Of a DNA stretch of 64,000 bases, positions 43,897 through 55,071 are shown piece by piece; position 1 is the stretch's first letter, and the number at the start of each line of letters is the position of its first letter. A program made the position numbers and the translations under genes. Below the pieces are notes generated by a model, which saw only the letters and a list, made by a program, of their open reading frames with translations, was not told the origin of the DNA and searched no databases. The DNA comes from Desulfofustis sp. PB-SRB1 (GTDB lineage Bacteria; Desulfobacterota; Desulfobulbia; Desulfobulbales; Desulfocapsaceae), in contig JAEQMT010000038.1 of assembly GCA_016722945.1 (NCBI GenBank), positions 186,001-250,000 on the forward strand, in the 5' to 3' direction.

Positions 43897-44310
43897 TTAC
43901 GCTGCCTGCGCTTCGTTGATGGGACCAAGTTTACGTACCCGCTCGGTCATTTCGGTAACCGCCTTGACGAACTTGTCCGGCTCGGCGGAAGAAACCCAGG
44001 AAATCCCGAAGCGGTCATTATCATATCCAAAATCTTCCAGCAGCTCGACGATCATGTTGGAGCGGCTCATTGCTTTGTAATTACCATCCAGGTAATGGCA
44101 TTCGCCCAGGTGTCAGCCCAGGACGAGGACACCGTCCGCCCCCTGGCTGAAGGCGTTGAGGACAAACTCCGGATGTACCATCCCGGAGCACATCACCCGG
44201 ATAATCCGCACATTTGGCGGATACTGCATCCGCGCCGTGCCGGCGAGATCGGCTGCCGCATAGGAACACCAGTTGCAGCAGAACGCGATTATCTTCGGTT
44301 CATAACTCAT
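43897..44310 (-). CDS. mvhD: MvhD, electron-transfer subunit, selenoprotein
   Basis: A 137-residue [2Fe-2S] protein linking the hydrogenase to HdrA. It starts [20 protein letters not shown] after AAGGAG. After GADGVLVLG an in-frame TGA (44113-44115) is followed by [19 protein letters not shown] and so on to a stop at 43897-43899. The family motif is GCHPGDCHY, so the TGA replaces the first Cys: G-U-H-LGECHY. A hairpin starts 16 nt after the TGA. Selenocysteine at this site is known in some methanogen MvhD/VhuD proteins. Read as a stop, the gene would lose its second half, which contains conserved motifs. Confidence 0.95.
44080..44096 (-). promoter_or_regulatory. Bacterial SECIS element of mvhD
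   Basis: ATTACC-TGGAT-GGTAAT on the minus strand: a 6-bp perfect stem and the same 5-nt loop as in mvhA, 16 nt after the UGA. Confidence 0.85.
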
Positions 44311-44338
44311 TGATTATCTCCTTATTATAAGTGCCGGC

Positions 44339-47300
44339 TCAGACGGCAAGCGCCGCTTCCACCTGGCTGGCGATTTGTTCCATGGTATAGCCCTGCACCG
44401 CGACCCCGCGCTTGGGACAGGTCCCCTGGCAGAGTCCACACCCTTTACACTGGGCCTTGTTGACGGTGATGTACTTGTGCACCATGCCATCCTCTCCCAC
44501 CGGATGTTCGGCCAGATCAATGGCGTGGTAGGGGCAGACATCGATACACAGGGCACAGCCGTCACAATTCTCCAGAATCGGCTGGGCCTTGACCGCGTCA
44601 AGGCTTACCGAGGTTTTGGAAAGCAGGGTGGCGGCCCGGGCCGAGGCGGCTAGTGCTTGGTTGACGGATTCTTCTACAGGTTTGGGATAATGAGCCAGAC
44701 CGGCGAGAAACATACCATCGGTGGCGCAGTCTACCGGACGCAGCTTGGCATGTGCCTCCTGGAAAAAACCGTCGCCGTCCAGAGATATCTTGTACAGCTT
44801 GTTGAGCTTTTCGCCGTCGGGATTGGGGACGATGGCCGTAGCCAGCACCACCATATCAGCCTTAATGGCAAGCGGCCGATGCAGAATATGATCCCACACT
44901 TCAACGGAGAGCCGCTTGTTCTCGACACTTACACTGGGTTTGCCGTGCAACTCATAGTTGATGAAGATAACGCCCAGTGCCCGTGCTTTCTTGTAGAGCT
45001 CCTCACGCTGACCATAGGTACGCATGTCGCGGTAGAGGATGTATACCATCCGGGTCGGGTCTTCCTGTTTCAGTGAAATTGCCGATTGCACTGAGTGTGT
45101 GCAGCACACCTTGGAGCAATAGAGGCGATTGCCCTCACGGGAGCCGACACATTGAATGAAGACCACCGATTTGGCATTGGCGGCCCGATGCTCCTTAAGC
45201 TCGAACAGACGGTCGAACTCCAGTGCCGTCACCACATTGGGGATTGAGCCGTAGCCATATTCACTGGGACGCAGGGCGCCGCCGCCGGTGGCGATTACGC
45301 CGACACCGTGTTCAATGGTTTTCTCCAGCCCGTCCTTGGTGGCGATGGTGGATGTGAAATTGCCCACAAAGCCTTTTGCATCAGTGACCTCAAAACCGTG
45401 GTGGACAACGATATTTTCGTTTTTGTGAACCGTATCGATGAGTTTTCTGGTACGATCCTGAATCGACTCACCAGACCAGCTATGGCCCAGCAACAGGGCA
45501 TTGCCGCCCAGCTTGTCGGTTTTTTCCACGAGATTGACGGCAAATCCCTGCTCGGCCATGTTCAGCGCCGCGCTCATGCCGGCAATGCCGCCACCGACCA
45601 CGAGGGCTTTCTGGGTAATCGGCACCGAAATCGGCTCCAGCGATTCCTGCTGATTGACCTTGGCCACCGCCATACGAACCAGATCCTTGGCCTTGGCGGT
45701 AGCGGTGGTGGGATCATTGGAATGCACCCATGAGTTCTGGTTTCTGATATTGGCCATCTCCACCAGGTACTCATTGAGGCCTGCTGATTTGAGCGTCTCG
45801 CGGAAGAGCGGCTCGTGGGTTCGCGGTGTACAGGCGGCTACAACCACGCGGTTGAGCTTCTTTTCCTTGATGATCTGGGTCATCTGCTCCTGGGTATCCT
45901 GGGAGCAGCTGAACAGGTTACGCTCGACATGGCCGACTCCTGGCAGGGTTTCGGCATATGCCGCCACCGCCTCAACATCGACAACGCCTGCTATATTTGA
46001 TCCGCAATGGCATACGAATACCCCGGTATTGGGGGCTTCGCCGCCGACTTCGCGTTGCTTGGGAAAGGTTTTCTCAGCAGTCAATTCACCCCGGGCCGGG
46101 GCCAGGCTGTCGGCCACCGCGGCGGCGGCAGCGGAACCTTCCATGACCGATTGCGGGATATCCTTGGGGCCGGAAAATACACCGCAGGTAAAAATCCCCG
46201 GTTTCGAGGTTGAGACCGGGCTGAAATCAGATGTCGAGGCAAATCCGTCATGAGTCAGGCGGATACCGGCGATGGCACCGAGTTCTTTCACGTAGTCGGG
46301 AATCTGCAGGCCGACGGAAAGCACCACCATATCGAAATACTCCTCGACCTGGCGGCCTTCTTCATTGATGTAGTGGAGCCGTAGATCGCCGCTATCGCCC
46401 TCGGGTTCAACTCCGTGTACCCGGCAGCGGACAAAGCGTACCCCGGCATCACGTTCGGCATTGACATAGTAGCGGTCAAATTCCTTGCCGTGGGTTCGCA
46501 TATCCATCATGAAAATGGAGGTCTGCAGTCCGGCCACGTGATCCTTGGCCATCACCGCTTCCTTGATGGCGTACATACAGCAGACTGACGAGCAGTAGCC
46601 GTTACCGCATTTATGCTCATCACGTGAGCCGACGCATTGCAGAAAGGCGACCTTGGTAACCTCCTTGCCGTCTGATGGACGGTTAAGATGGCCCTCGGTG
46701 GGACCGGAGGCGGAGAGGTAGCGCTCGAACTGCATGGCCGTTACCACGTTTGGATAGCGCCCATACCCCCAGGTCCAGTTTTTAGCCGGATCAAACGTCT
46801 CAAAGCCAGGCGCCAACACGACGGCGCCGACGTTGAGCTGATGCATCTTTTCGGTATCATCGAAATTGACCGCATCGGCGGGACAGACTTTTTCGCAGAA
46901 CCCGCAGGCACCAGGCTTGTTCAGCCGGATACAGTTTACCGGGTCGATCTGATACTTGAGCGGCACCGCCTGGGCGTATTTGACGTATATCGCCTTGCGC
47001 TTGCCGGTGGCCGCATCGTATTCACTGGGGACTTTTTTGGGACATTTAGTGGTACACTCGCCGCAGGCTATGCACTTGTCCATATCCACATAACGTGGAT
47101 GTTCTTTTACGGTTACCTGGAAGTTACCCGCCTCACCGGCAATACCGGTAACTTCACTAAGCGTCATTAACTTGATATTTAAGTGCCGACCGCACTCAAC
47201 CAATTTTGGCGCGATAATTCACATCGAGCAGTCGTTGGTGGGAAAGGTCTTGTCGAGCTGCGCCATGGCGCCGCCGATCGCCCCACTTCGTTCCACCAAG

Positions 47301-47401
47301 TAGACGTAATAACCGGAATCGGCCAGATCCAGGGCCGTCTGTATTCCGGTTATACCACCGCCCACAACCATTACCGAGCCGAGTTTTTTGGTATCCAGCA
47401 T
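44339..47401 (-). CDS. hdrA: Double-length HdrA-like protein, selenoprotein
   Basis: About 1,020 residues. Module 1: FAD site [19 protein letters not shown], then [10 protein letters not shown], an in-frame TGA (47219-47221) and [12 protein letters not shown]. HdrA normally has a Cys here (NDCSMC), so the TGA is read as selenocysteine at residue 61. Ferredoxin motifs [12 protein letters not shown] (near 110) and CGFCEKVCP follow. Module 2 starts near 430 with [10 protein letters not shown] and a second FAD site, [19 protein letters not shown] (near 600). Two C-terminal [4Fe-4S] motifs end it ([24 protein letters not shown]). HdrA proteins bifurcate electrons from H2. Start ATG 47401 follows AAGGAG. 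It would receive electrons from MvhD and pass them to ferredoxin and the HdrCB protein. Confidence 0.95.
47179..47199 (-). promoter_or_regulatory. Bacterial SECIS element of hdrA
   Basis: TTGAGTGC-GGTCG-GCACTTAA on the minus strand: an 8-bp stem with one G-T pair and a GGUCG loop, 19 nt after the UGA. The GGUC loop start is like that of the E. coli fdhF element. Confidence 0.85.
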
Positions 47402-47490
47402 CACTGGTTTCTCCTTTTCTAAATAGTTCTCTCAAAAATATGGGAGCACTCGAAGCGTGTGATCCTCATTCAAGAATCAGTACAGCAGCG

Positions 47491-48981
47491 CTACGATTGC
47501 TCGACTGTCTCCACCTCGGCGCTTTGCTCCTGGCCGGGGTAAATGAGACAATCGGCAACAAGCTCCCAGATATACTTAATCTCGATGCCGAGATCATATT
47601 CCTTGTTGAGCGATTTCAATAACTGGTCACGGCAATTATGGCACGGCGCGATCACCATCTCAGCACCGGTCTCTTTAATCTGCCGGGCCTTGATCCGGCC
47701 ATAGAACACCCGCTCGGGGCCAAAGGGCATGGCCCAGGCGCCGCCGCCGGCACCACAGCAGTAATTGCTCTCGCGATTAGGCTCCATATCCTTGAAGTCA
47801 GGGCACACCGCTTTAGTGATGTCACGCCCTTCTTCGTAATAGGCAACGCCAAAGGCGTTCATGGACTTCCGGCCATAATTGCACGGATCATGGTAGGTGG
47901 TCCGCATGGGGTGTTTGGTGTTGTCGAGCTTTATTTTGCCCTCATTAATATATTCAGTGAGCAGATCAAATACCGACATGATCTTGAACTCGTTGAGTGC
48001 TTCGGGAAACCACTTGTTCAACCCGAACCGGGTTGCATAATAGGCGTGGCCTCATTCTGGCAGGAGCAGCACCTCGCACTTGAGCCGCCGCATGTTGTCG
48101 ACCAATCGTCCGACCACCGTCTTCATGGCCTCGTCATCACCGGAGAACAGTCCCCAATTGACCCCCTCCCAATATTCAGACGGGATGGTCCAGGATTCGC
48201 CGGCGGCGTGAAAAATCCGCCACCAGTACTTCATATCGTCAGGCTCGGCGAAGGGTTCCTTGGAATTGACCGTTACCAGCACGCGGGCGCCGACCTTATC
48301 GATGGGGGTCTTGAAACCTTCCAAACCCTCCTCCACCAGTTCATCACCCAACTCTTCGCAGAGATAAATAAAATCGTCCTTGGGGATACCCAGGTTGTTG
48401 CCGCGCTCCAGGCAGACCGCCACACCTTTATGGATGGGGCCGGGAACCAGGTCGCGCTCGCGCAGGCCGCGCAGTCTGCGCATCAGGGCAAGAATTTTGA
48501 CGCCGGCCGGGCAGGCGTTTTCGCACTTGCCGCACATGGTGCACTTCCAGGGCCAGTTGGTTTTCTTAAGCTCATCCTCCATACCGAGCACCGCCATGCG
48601 CACGATCTTGCGCGGATCGAGCCCGTCAACACCGGCGATGGGGCAAGCGCTGGCGCAGGTGCCGCAGGTCAGACAGGTATCGGCCCAATCGGCATCGGCG
48701 TAGATGGTCTTTTCCATAAAGCCGACTTGCATCGGCTTCGGTTGCTCCTTGTTATCAGCGTAACGCTTTACCTCTTGCAGGTCAACATGGCTGGTGGTCC
48801 GGTAGTGCGGCTCACGACCGAATTTTTCGCAGAGGGCATGGTAATCCTCGAACCTCATAAGATACTTGCGGCCGGGACCTTCCTTGGCGGGAAGGGTGCC
48901 GGCATTGATCCAGTTTCTTATGGTGTTGCGATGGACGCCAAACTCCTCCGCCATTTCGCTGACTCGAAATTCATACATCAT
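47491..48981 (-). CDS. HTH-HdrC-HdrB fusion, heterodisulfide-reductase-like selenoprotein
   Basis: A 496-residue protein with three parts. Residues 1-58 form a MerR/excisionase-type helix-turn-helix (EMAEEFGVHRNTIRNWINAG). Residues 95-170 hold two [4Fe-4S] motifs (CLTCGTCASACP, CTMCGKCENACP) as in HdrC. From 290 onwards lies an HdrB-like CCG domain with YHDPCNYGR, YCCGAGGGAW and APCHNCRDQL. In-frame TGA at 48052-48054 lies in LLLPE-U-GHAYYATRFG, where relatives have Cys in PECGH. A hairpin follows 16 nt later. Read as a stop, the CCG domain would be lost. A DNA-binding fold on an electron-transfer enzyme is unusual; it could instead serve protein contacts. Confidence 0.92.
48019..48035 (-). 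promoter_or_regulatory. Bacterial SECIS element of the HdrCB fusion gene
   Basis: CAACCC-GGTTC-GGGTTG on the minus strand: a perfect 6-bp stem with a 5-nt loop starting GG, 16 nt after the UGA. Confidence 0.85.
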
Positions 48982-49006
48982 CTGCGGTCACCTCATGTGG
49001 CTGAGT

Positions 49007-49585
49007 TTAAATGATCTGCATGCACAACTGACATGCTTCTGAAACGGCGTTTTCCATGGTAGCCGAGAGTCCCGGCTCAATTTCATTGGGAATATATTCT
49101 ATCTGCGCGGCAATTATGGTCACCTTGATACCGGTGTGTTCCTCAAGCTCCTTGAGGAGATTGACGGTGGGAAACTGATGGAGGGAAAAATCATGAATCT
49201 TCTTGGCGGGAATGGCGGCGGAATTGATAAAGAATACCTCTCCCGGGGTCTTATCCGCAAAGTCAACCGCATCGAGTATGATGATGTGGGACGGACGCCC
49301 CTCCTCACTGAGGAGATAATCAAAAAGGTATTCCCGCACCCCGGTCATGGCGTCGATGGCCGTGACCGTGGGCGGCAGATCACCCTTCTGGAGCAGAGCC
49401 TCCACCACCTTGGGGCCGAAGCCGTCGTCCCCCATGAGAAGGTTGCCGCAGCCAAAAATTACGGTCGAATAGCTGGTGTTCAAATTGTGCGCGGTTTCGA
49501 AATTTTCGTTAATTTCACCCACACTACCACCACAATGTAGAGATTTCAACAGTTTTTGTTGCCCATCCTTGAACCATTTGCACAA
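49007..49585 (-). CDS. Hydrogenase maturation protease (HycI/HyaD family)
   Basis: An endopeptidase of up to 192 residues that trims the large-subunit C-terminus after nickel insertion. The signature is VIFGCGNLLMGDDGFGPKVV, followed by DAMTGVREYLFDYLL and ILDAVDFADKTPGE with the metal-binding acidic residues. The His of FSLHQFP completes the site. The true start is uncertain: the longest frame begins at a TTG (49585), but GTG 49522 or a TTG just before the GCGN motif would be more typical. It heads the minus-strand operon and should process the MvhA precursor encoded last but two. Confidence 0.92.
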   Translation of the reverse strand: MCKWFKDGQQKLLKSLHCGGSVGEINENFETAHNLNTSYSTVIFGCGNLLMGDDGFGPKVVEALLQKGDLPPTVTAIDAMTGVREYLFDYLLSEEGRPSHIIILDAVDFADKTPGEVFFINSAAIPAKKIHDFSLHQFPTVNLLKELEEHTGIKVTIIAAQIEYIPNEIEPGLSATMENAVSEACQLCMQII

Positions 49586-49661
49586 ACTTGAACGACGCCG
49601 CCAAACAGCCTGTGCGAGCGACGTTGTAGATACTCAGTTTTTCTACTGGTTGTATGGAATA

Positions 49662-49727
49662 GGGACAGGAATTGATACCCTCACCCTTATATTTCGGCCA
49701 AGGTGAAGAAGATATAAGTTCCTGCCC
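49662..49727. repeat. REP-like inverted repeat
   Basis: GGGACAGGAATTGATACCCT at the left pairs with AAGTTCCTGCCC at the right end over a 66-base unit. It lies between the divergent ends of the protease operon start and galE stop, so it may be a terminator for galE. The stretch ATTGATACCCTCACCC recurs at 57580-57595. Confidence 0.55.
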
Positions 49728-49743
49728 ACCGATAGGAGGTTAA

Positions 49744-50757
49744 TCAGTATCCGTTGGGATTGTTCTGCTGCCAGCGCCAGCTGTCCCGGCACATATCTTC
49801 CAGACCGTGCCGGGCCCGCCAGCCAAGTTCCTGCTCGGCCAGGCTCGGGTCGGCGTAACAGACGGCGACATCACCTGGTCGCCGGGGAGCAATCTGGTAG
49901 GGAATCGGACGGCCCGAGACCATTTCAAAGGTGCGTACCATCTCCAGAACCGAATAGCCTTGCCCGGTGCCGAGGTTGTAGGTGGAAACCGTCTCCTTTT
50001 CGCTAAACGCCCGCAGGGCGTCAATATGCCCCCGGGCCAGATCGACTACATGGATGTAGTCACGCACGCCGGTGCCGTCGGCGGTGGGATAATCATCGCC
50101 GAATACGTTGAGGTGCGGCAATGTCCCCACCGCGACCTGACTGATGTATGGCATCAGGTTGTTTGGGATGCCACCCGGATCTTCGCCGATCAAGCCGCTT
50201 GCATGGGCGCCGACCGGGTTGAAATAGCGAAGCAAGACAACCTTGAAGGAGGGATCGGCGGTGTGCATATCGGTGAGAATCTGCTCGACCATCAACTTGC
50301 CGCGACCATAGGGATTGACGCATGAAAGGGGGAAGTCCTCTTTGATCGGCACCGAAGCCGGGTTGCCGTAGACGGTGGCGGAGGAGCTGAAAATGATCCT
50401 GGTAACGCCGAATTCGCGCATGAGCTGACACAGGACAATGGTTGAGAGAAGGTTGTTATGATAGTAGGTGAGCGGTTCGCTCACCGACTCTCCCACCGCT
50501 TTTAGGCCGGCAAAATGGATAACCGCGTCGAAGGCGGCGCCGGTATGGGCGAAAACCTCGCGCAACCGCTCCCGGTCGCGCAGATCAACAGCGGCAAAAG
50601 GAACGTCCTCTCCGGTAATCTGCTCGACCCGGCGCACCGCGTCGAGCTTACCGTTGCTCAGGTTGTCCACCACCGTTACCCGGTGTCCCGCCGCCAGCAA
50701 TTCAACACAGGTATGGCTGCCGATATAGCCCGCTCCCCCGGTCACTAAAAGATGCAT
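49744..50757 (-). CDS. galE: UDP-glucose 4-epimerase
   Basis: A 337-residue short-chain dehydrogenase/epimerase that interconverts UDP-glucose and UDP-galactose for surface polysaccharide. The NAD motif is GGAGYIGSHTCVELL, the catalytic Ser-Tyr-Lys site lies in SSSATVYG and YGRGKLMVE, and NPYGRGK, RYFNPVGAH and DYIHVVDLA follow as usual. Length matches the family. The gene stands alone. It may supply precursors for the flippase/sulfotransferase polymer seen earlier, but nothing in the sequence ties them. Confidence 0.95.
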   Translation of the reverse strand: MHLLVTGGAGYIGSHTCVELLAAGHRVTVVDNLSNGKLDAVRRVEQITGEDVPFAAVDLRDRERLREVFAHTGAAFDAVIHFAGLKAVGESVSEPLTYYHNNLLSTIVLCQLMREFGVTRIIFSSSATVYGNPASVPIKEDFPLSCVNPYGRGKLMVEQILTDMHTADPSFKVVLLRYFNPVGAHASGLIGEDPGGIPNNLMPYISQVAVGTLPHLNVFGDDYPTADGTGVRDYIHVVDLARGHIDALRAFSEKETVSTYNLGTGQGYSVLEMVRTFEMVSGRPIPYQIAPRRPGDVAVCYADPSLAEQELGWRARHGLEDMCRDSWRWQQNNPNGY

Positions 50758-50927
50758 TATGCCCCCATCAGTATTTATGTTTTATGCCCAAGGTAATACC
50801 CTATACAAGGGCAAAACGGTATGATAAAGAGTCCCAGGTGAACATCTGTCCAGATTAGACCCAGACGGGAAAGTCGCTCTTGACTCGCCTTGATCAATGG
50901 ACGTAACTCTAAATTATGGAGGAATAG

Positions 50928-51113
50928 ATGCCTTACGTGAATATCCGGGTAGCCGGTACCCTGACCACCGCCCAGAAAGCGACCATCAGCAAGGGGGTTA
51001 CCGAGGTAATCAGCCAGGCGGCGGGCAAACCGCCCGAATCAGTGCTCATCTTCATCGATGAGGCCACGCGCGATAACGTGGCCAAAGCCGGGAAATTGTT
51101 GAGCCAGTCGTAG
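50928..51113 (+). CDS. 4-oxalocrotonate tautomerase family protein
   Basis: A 61-residue tautomerase-fold protein. Pro follows the initiator Met (PYVNIRVAG), giving the catalytic N-terminal Pro after Met removal. Helix TAQKATISKGVTEVISQAAG and strand ESVLIFIDEA are typical. The start follows TATGGAGG at good spacing. Physiological substrate is unknown; relatives act on 2-hydroxymuconate. It sits 6 bases before ligA and is probably cotranscribed. Confidence 0.9.
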   Translation: MPYVNIRVAGTLTTAQKATISKGVTEVISQAAGKPPESVLIFIDEATRDNVAKAGKLLSQS

Positions 51114-53135
<2,022 letters not shown>

Positions 53136-53137
53136 TT

Positions 53138-53383
53138 TCAGGTTCCTGTGCGTTCTTTAAGATAGGCGATGATATCATCGCTTTCATACATGCGGCTGTC
53201 ACCATCCACCAAAAACGGTACCATTGACCTGCCGCCCAGATTCTTCACCGTCATTCTGCCGACACTTCCAGGCGACGCATCAATTACCGAAAAATCGGTC
53301 CCTTCAATAAGACCAAGTTCGGCGGTGGCCCGCTCCACCTTCCGGCAAAAGGGACATTCGGGTGAAAGATAGAGTTCAATCAT
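53138..53383 (-). CDS. Glutaredoxin/GST-N-like thiol protein
   Basis: An 81-residue thioredoxin-fold protein. The redox motif CPFC lies at residues about 9-12 (LSPECPFCRKVE), and MVPFLVDGD contains the cis-Pro region. The ATG at 53383 follows AGGAG; an upstream TTG or ATG would extend it into the neighbouring ABC permease gene, so it was rejected. The end KERTGT is short of the glutathione transferase C-domain. It would reduce disulfides with glutathione, whose synthase is encoded nearby. Confidence 0.85.
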   Translation of the reverse strand: MIELYLSPECPFCRKVERATAELGLIEGTDFSVIDASPGSVGRMTVKNLGGRSMVPFLVDGDSRMYESDDIIAYLKERTGT

Positions 53384-53393
53384 CAGCTTTCTC

Positions 53394-54161
53394 CTAACTA
53401 CGTATACCGACACCTTTTTTCAAAAGGTAGAGATTGGCGCCAAAGAGGATGACGGCAAAAACCACCAGGATGGACACCCCTCCGTAGACGCTGATATCGT
53501 GAATCCCCAGAAAACCGTAGCGAAAGCCATCAACCATGTAGATAATCGGGTTGATTTTCGACACCGTACGCCAGAAATCGGGCAGCAGGCTGATGGAGTA
53601 AAACACTCCGCCCAGATAGGTCAATGGGGTAATGACAAAGGTGGGGATGATAGAGACATCATCAAATTTTTTGGCAAAGATGCCGTTGATCATACCGGCC
53701 AATGAAAAAACAAAACTGGTAAGCAACCCGAATATAACGATGAAAAACAGGTTATACACAGACAGCCCGGCGAAAAAAATGCTGACCACGGTTACCAGTA
53801 CACCGACACACAGACCACGTACCATCCCGCCTGAGACATAGCCCAGGACAATCGCCCAGTCAGGGGTTGGGCTCACCAGTAACTCTTCCACATTGCGCTG
53901 AAATTTGGCGCTGAAAAAACTCGATACGGTATTGGTGTAGGAGTTGGTGATAATCGACATCATAATGAGGCCTGGAGCAATGAAGGCCATGTAGTTATAC
54001 CCGCCGATATCACGCAATTGTGAACCGATCAGGCGCCCGAAAATAATAAAATAGAGGGTCATGGTAATTACCGGCGGCACCAGGGTCTGTATCCAGATGC
54101 GAAAAATGCGGGTGGTCTCCTTGCGGGAGATGCAAGACAGGGCAATGAGGGCGTCTTTCAC
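53394..54161 (-). CDS. ABC-2 type transporter permease
   Basis: A 255-residue inner-membrane protein with six helices and the ABC-2 signature region (FVFSLAGMINGIFAKKFDDV and TPLTYLGGVFYSISLLP). It works with the ATPase encoded just upstream; their genes overlap by 4 bases. Family members export polysaccharides or drugs. Specific cargo is not shown. It ends 10 bases before the glutaredoxin-like gene, and all run in the same direction. Confidence 0.92.
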   Translation of the reverse strand: MKDALIALSCISRKETTRIFRIWIQTLVPPVITMTLYFIIFGRLIGSQLRDIGGYNYMAFIAPGLIMMSIITNSYTNTVSSFFSAKFQRNVEELLVSPTPDWAIVLGYVSGGMVRGLCVGVLVTVVSIFFAGLSVYNLFFIVIFGLLTSFVFSLAGMINGIFAKKFDDVSIIPTFVITPLTYLGGVFYSISLLPDFWRTVSKINPIIYMVDGFRYGFLGIHDISVYGGVSILVVFAVILFGANLYLLKKGVGIRS

Positions 54162-55066
54162 GCTTCCACCAGTTCCATGAACAGCTCTTCGAGCCGGTTG
54201 GTCTTGTTGCGCATGGACTCCACGATGATTCCGTGTTCGGCCAGGTGCGCGAATATAGTATTCAACGAAAGGGTATGGGGCATGGTTAATTCGATGGTCG
54301 TTTCATCAACGATGGTGAAACTGACCAAGTCCAGAGGTCTGATGGTGTGCACCGGGGCACGGGTATCGAGGACGAAGGTCTCGGTGTCGAGACGGCGCAA
54401 CAGCTCCCGTTTGCCAGTATCGATGACGATTTCGCCGTGGGCGATAATGGCAATGCGCTCACACAGCTGTTCAGCTTCTTCCAGGTAATGAGTAGTCAGT
54501 ATAATGGTGCGCCCGTCACCATTGAGCTTTTCAAGAAAGTCCCACATGCCGCGGCGAAGCTCCACATCCACCCCGGCGGTGGGCTCATCGAGGATAAGCA
54601 GGCGCGGTTCATGGACCAATCCGCGGGCAATCATCAAGCGCCGCTTCATACCACCGGAGAGTTCCCGCGCGGCCACCTGCCGCTTGTCCCACAACCCCAG
54701 CCGGCGCAGATATTTCTCGGCGCTGACGAGCGCTTCGGCCCGGCTCATGCCGTAGTAGCCGGCCTGCTGGCAGACGATATCGATGACCTTTTCAAAGATG
54801 GAAAAATTGTATTCCTGAGGCACTACCCCAATGAGTTTTTTGGCGGCGGGAAAATCATCGTCAATGTCGATGCCGAATATCTTTACCGTCCCACTGGTCT
54901 TGGTAATCAGTGATGTAATGATCCCGATGGTGGTGGTTTTTCCCGCTCCATTTGGACCAAGCAGTCCATAAAAATCCCCCTCTTTGACGCACAGCGAGAT
55001 ACCGTTTAAAGCCTGCACGCCGCTCCGGTATTGTTTTGTGAGCCCCCCAATGGTCAGCGCATCCAT
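54158..55066 (-). CDS. ABC transporter ATP-binding protein (CcmA/NodI type)
   Basis: A 302-residue ATPase with Walker A GPNGAGKTTTIG, signature ELSGGMKRRLMIARGL and Walker B LLILDEPTAGVD. The C-terminal 80 residues form the extra domain usual in ABC-2 exporters of the NodI/drug type. It overlaps the permease gene by 4 bases. It begins 5 bases after the gshB stop, so gshB and the transporter could share a transcript. Cargo unknown. Confidence 0.93.
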   Translation of the reverse strand: MDALTIGGLTKQYRSGVQALNGISLCVKEGDFYGLLGPNGAGKTTTIGIITSLITKTSGTVKIFGIDIDDDFPAAKKLIGVVPQEYNFSIFEKVIDIVCQQAGYYGMSRAEALVSAEKYLRRLGLWDKRQVAARELSGGMKRRLMIARGLVHEPRLLILDEPTAGVDVELRRGMWDFLEKLNGDGRTIILTTHYLEEAEQLCERIAIIAHGEIVIDTGKRELLRRLDTETFVLDTRAPVHTIRPLDLVSFTIVDETTIELTMPHTLSLNTIFAHLAEHGIIVESMRNKTNRLEELFMELVEA

Positions 55067-55071
55067 TACGG

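Noticed and set aside
47219-47401. A separate 60-residue FAD-binding peptide upstream of hdrA
   Set aside because: It is the N-terminus of HdrA; the in-frame UGA at 47219-47221 replaces a conserved Cys and is followed by a SECIS-like hairpin.
47638-49014. A 458-codon open frame on the plus strand opposite the HdrCB gene
   Set aside because: Antisense shadow of a GC-rich gene; no recognisable domains, and the minus strand carries clear Fe-S and CCG motifs.
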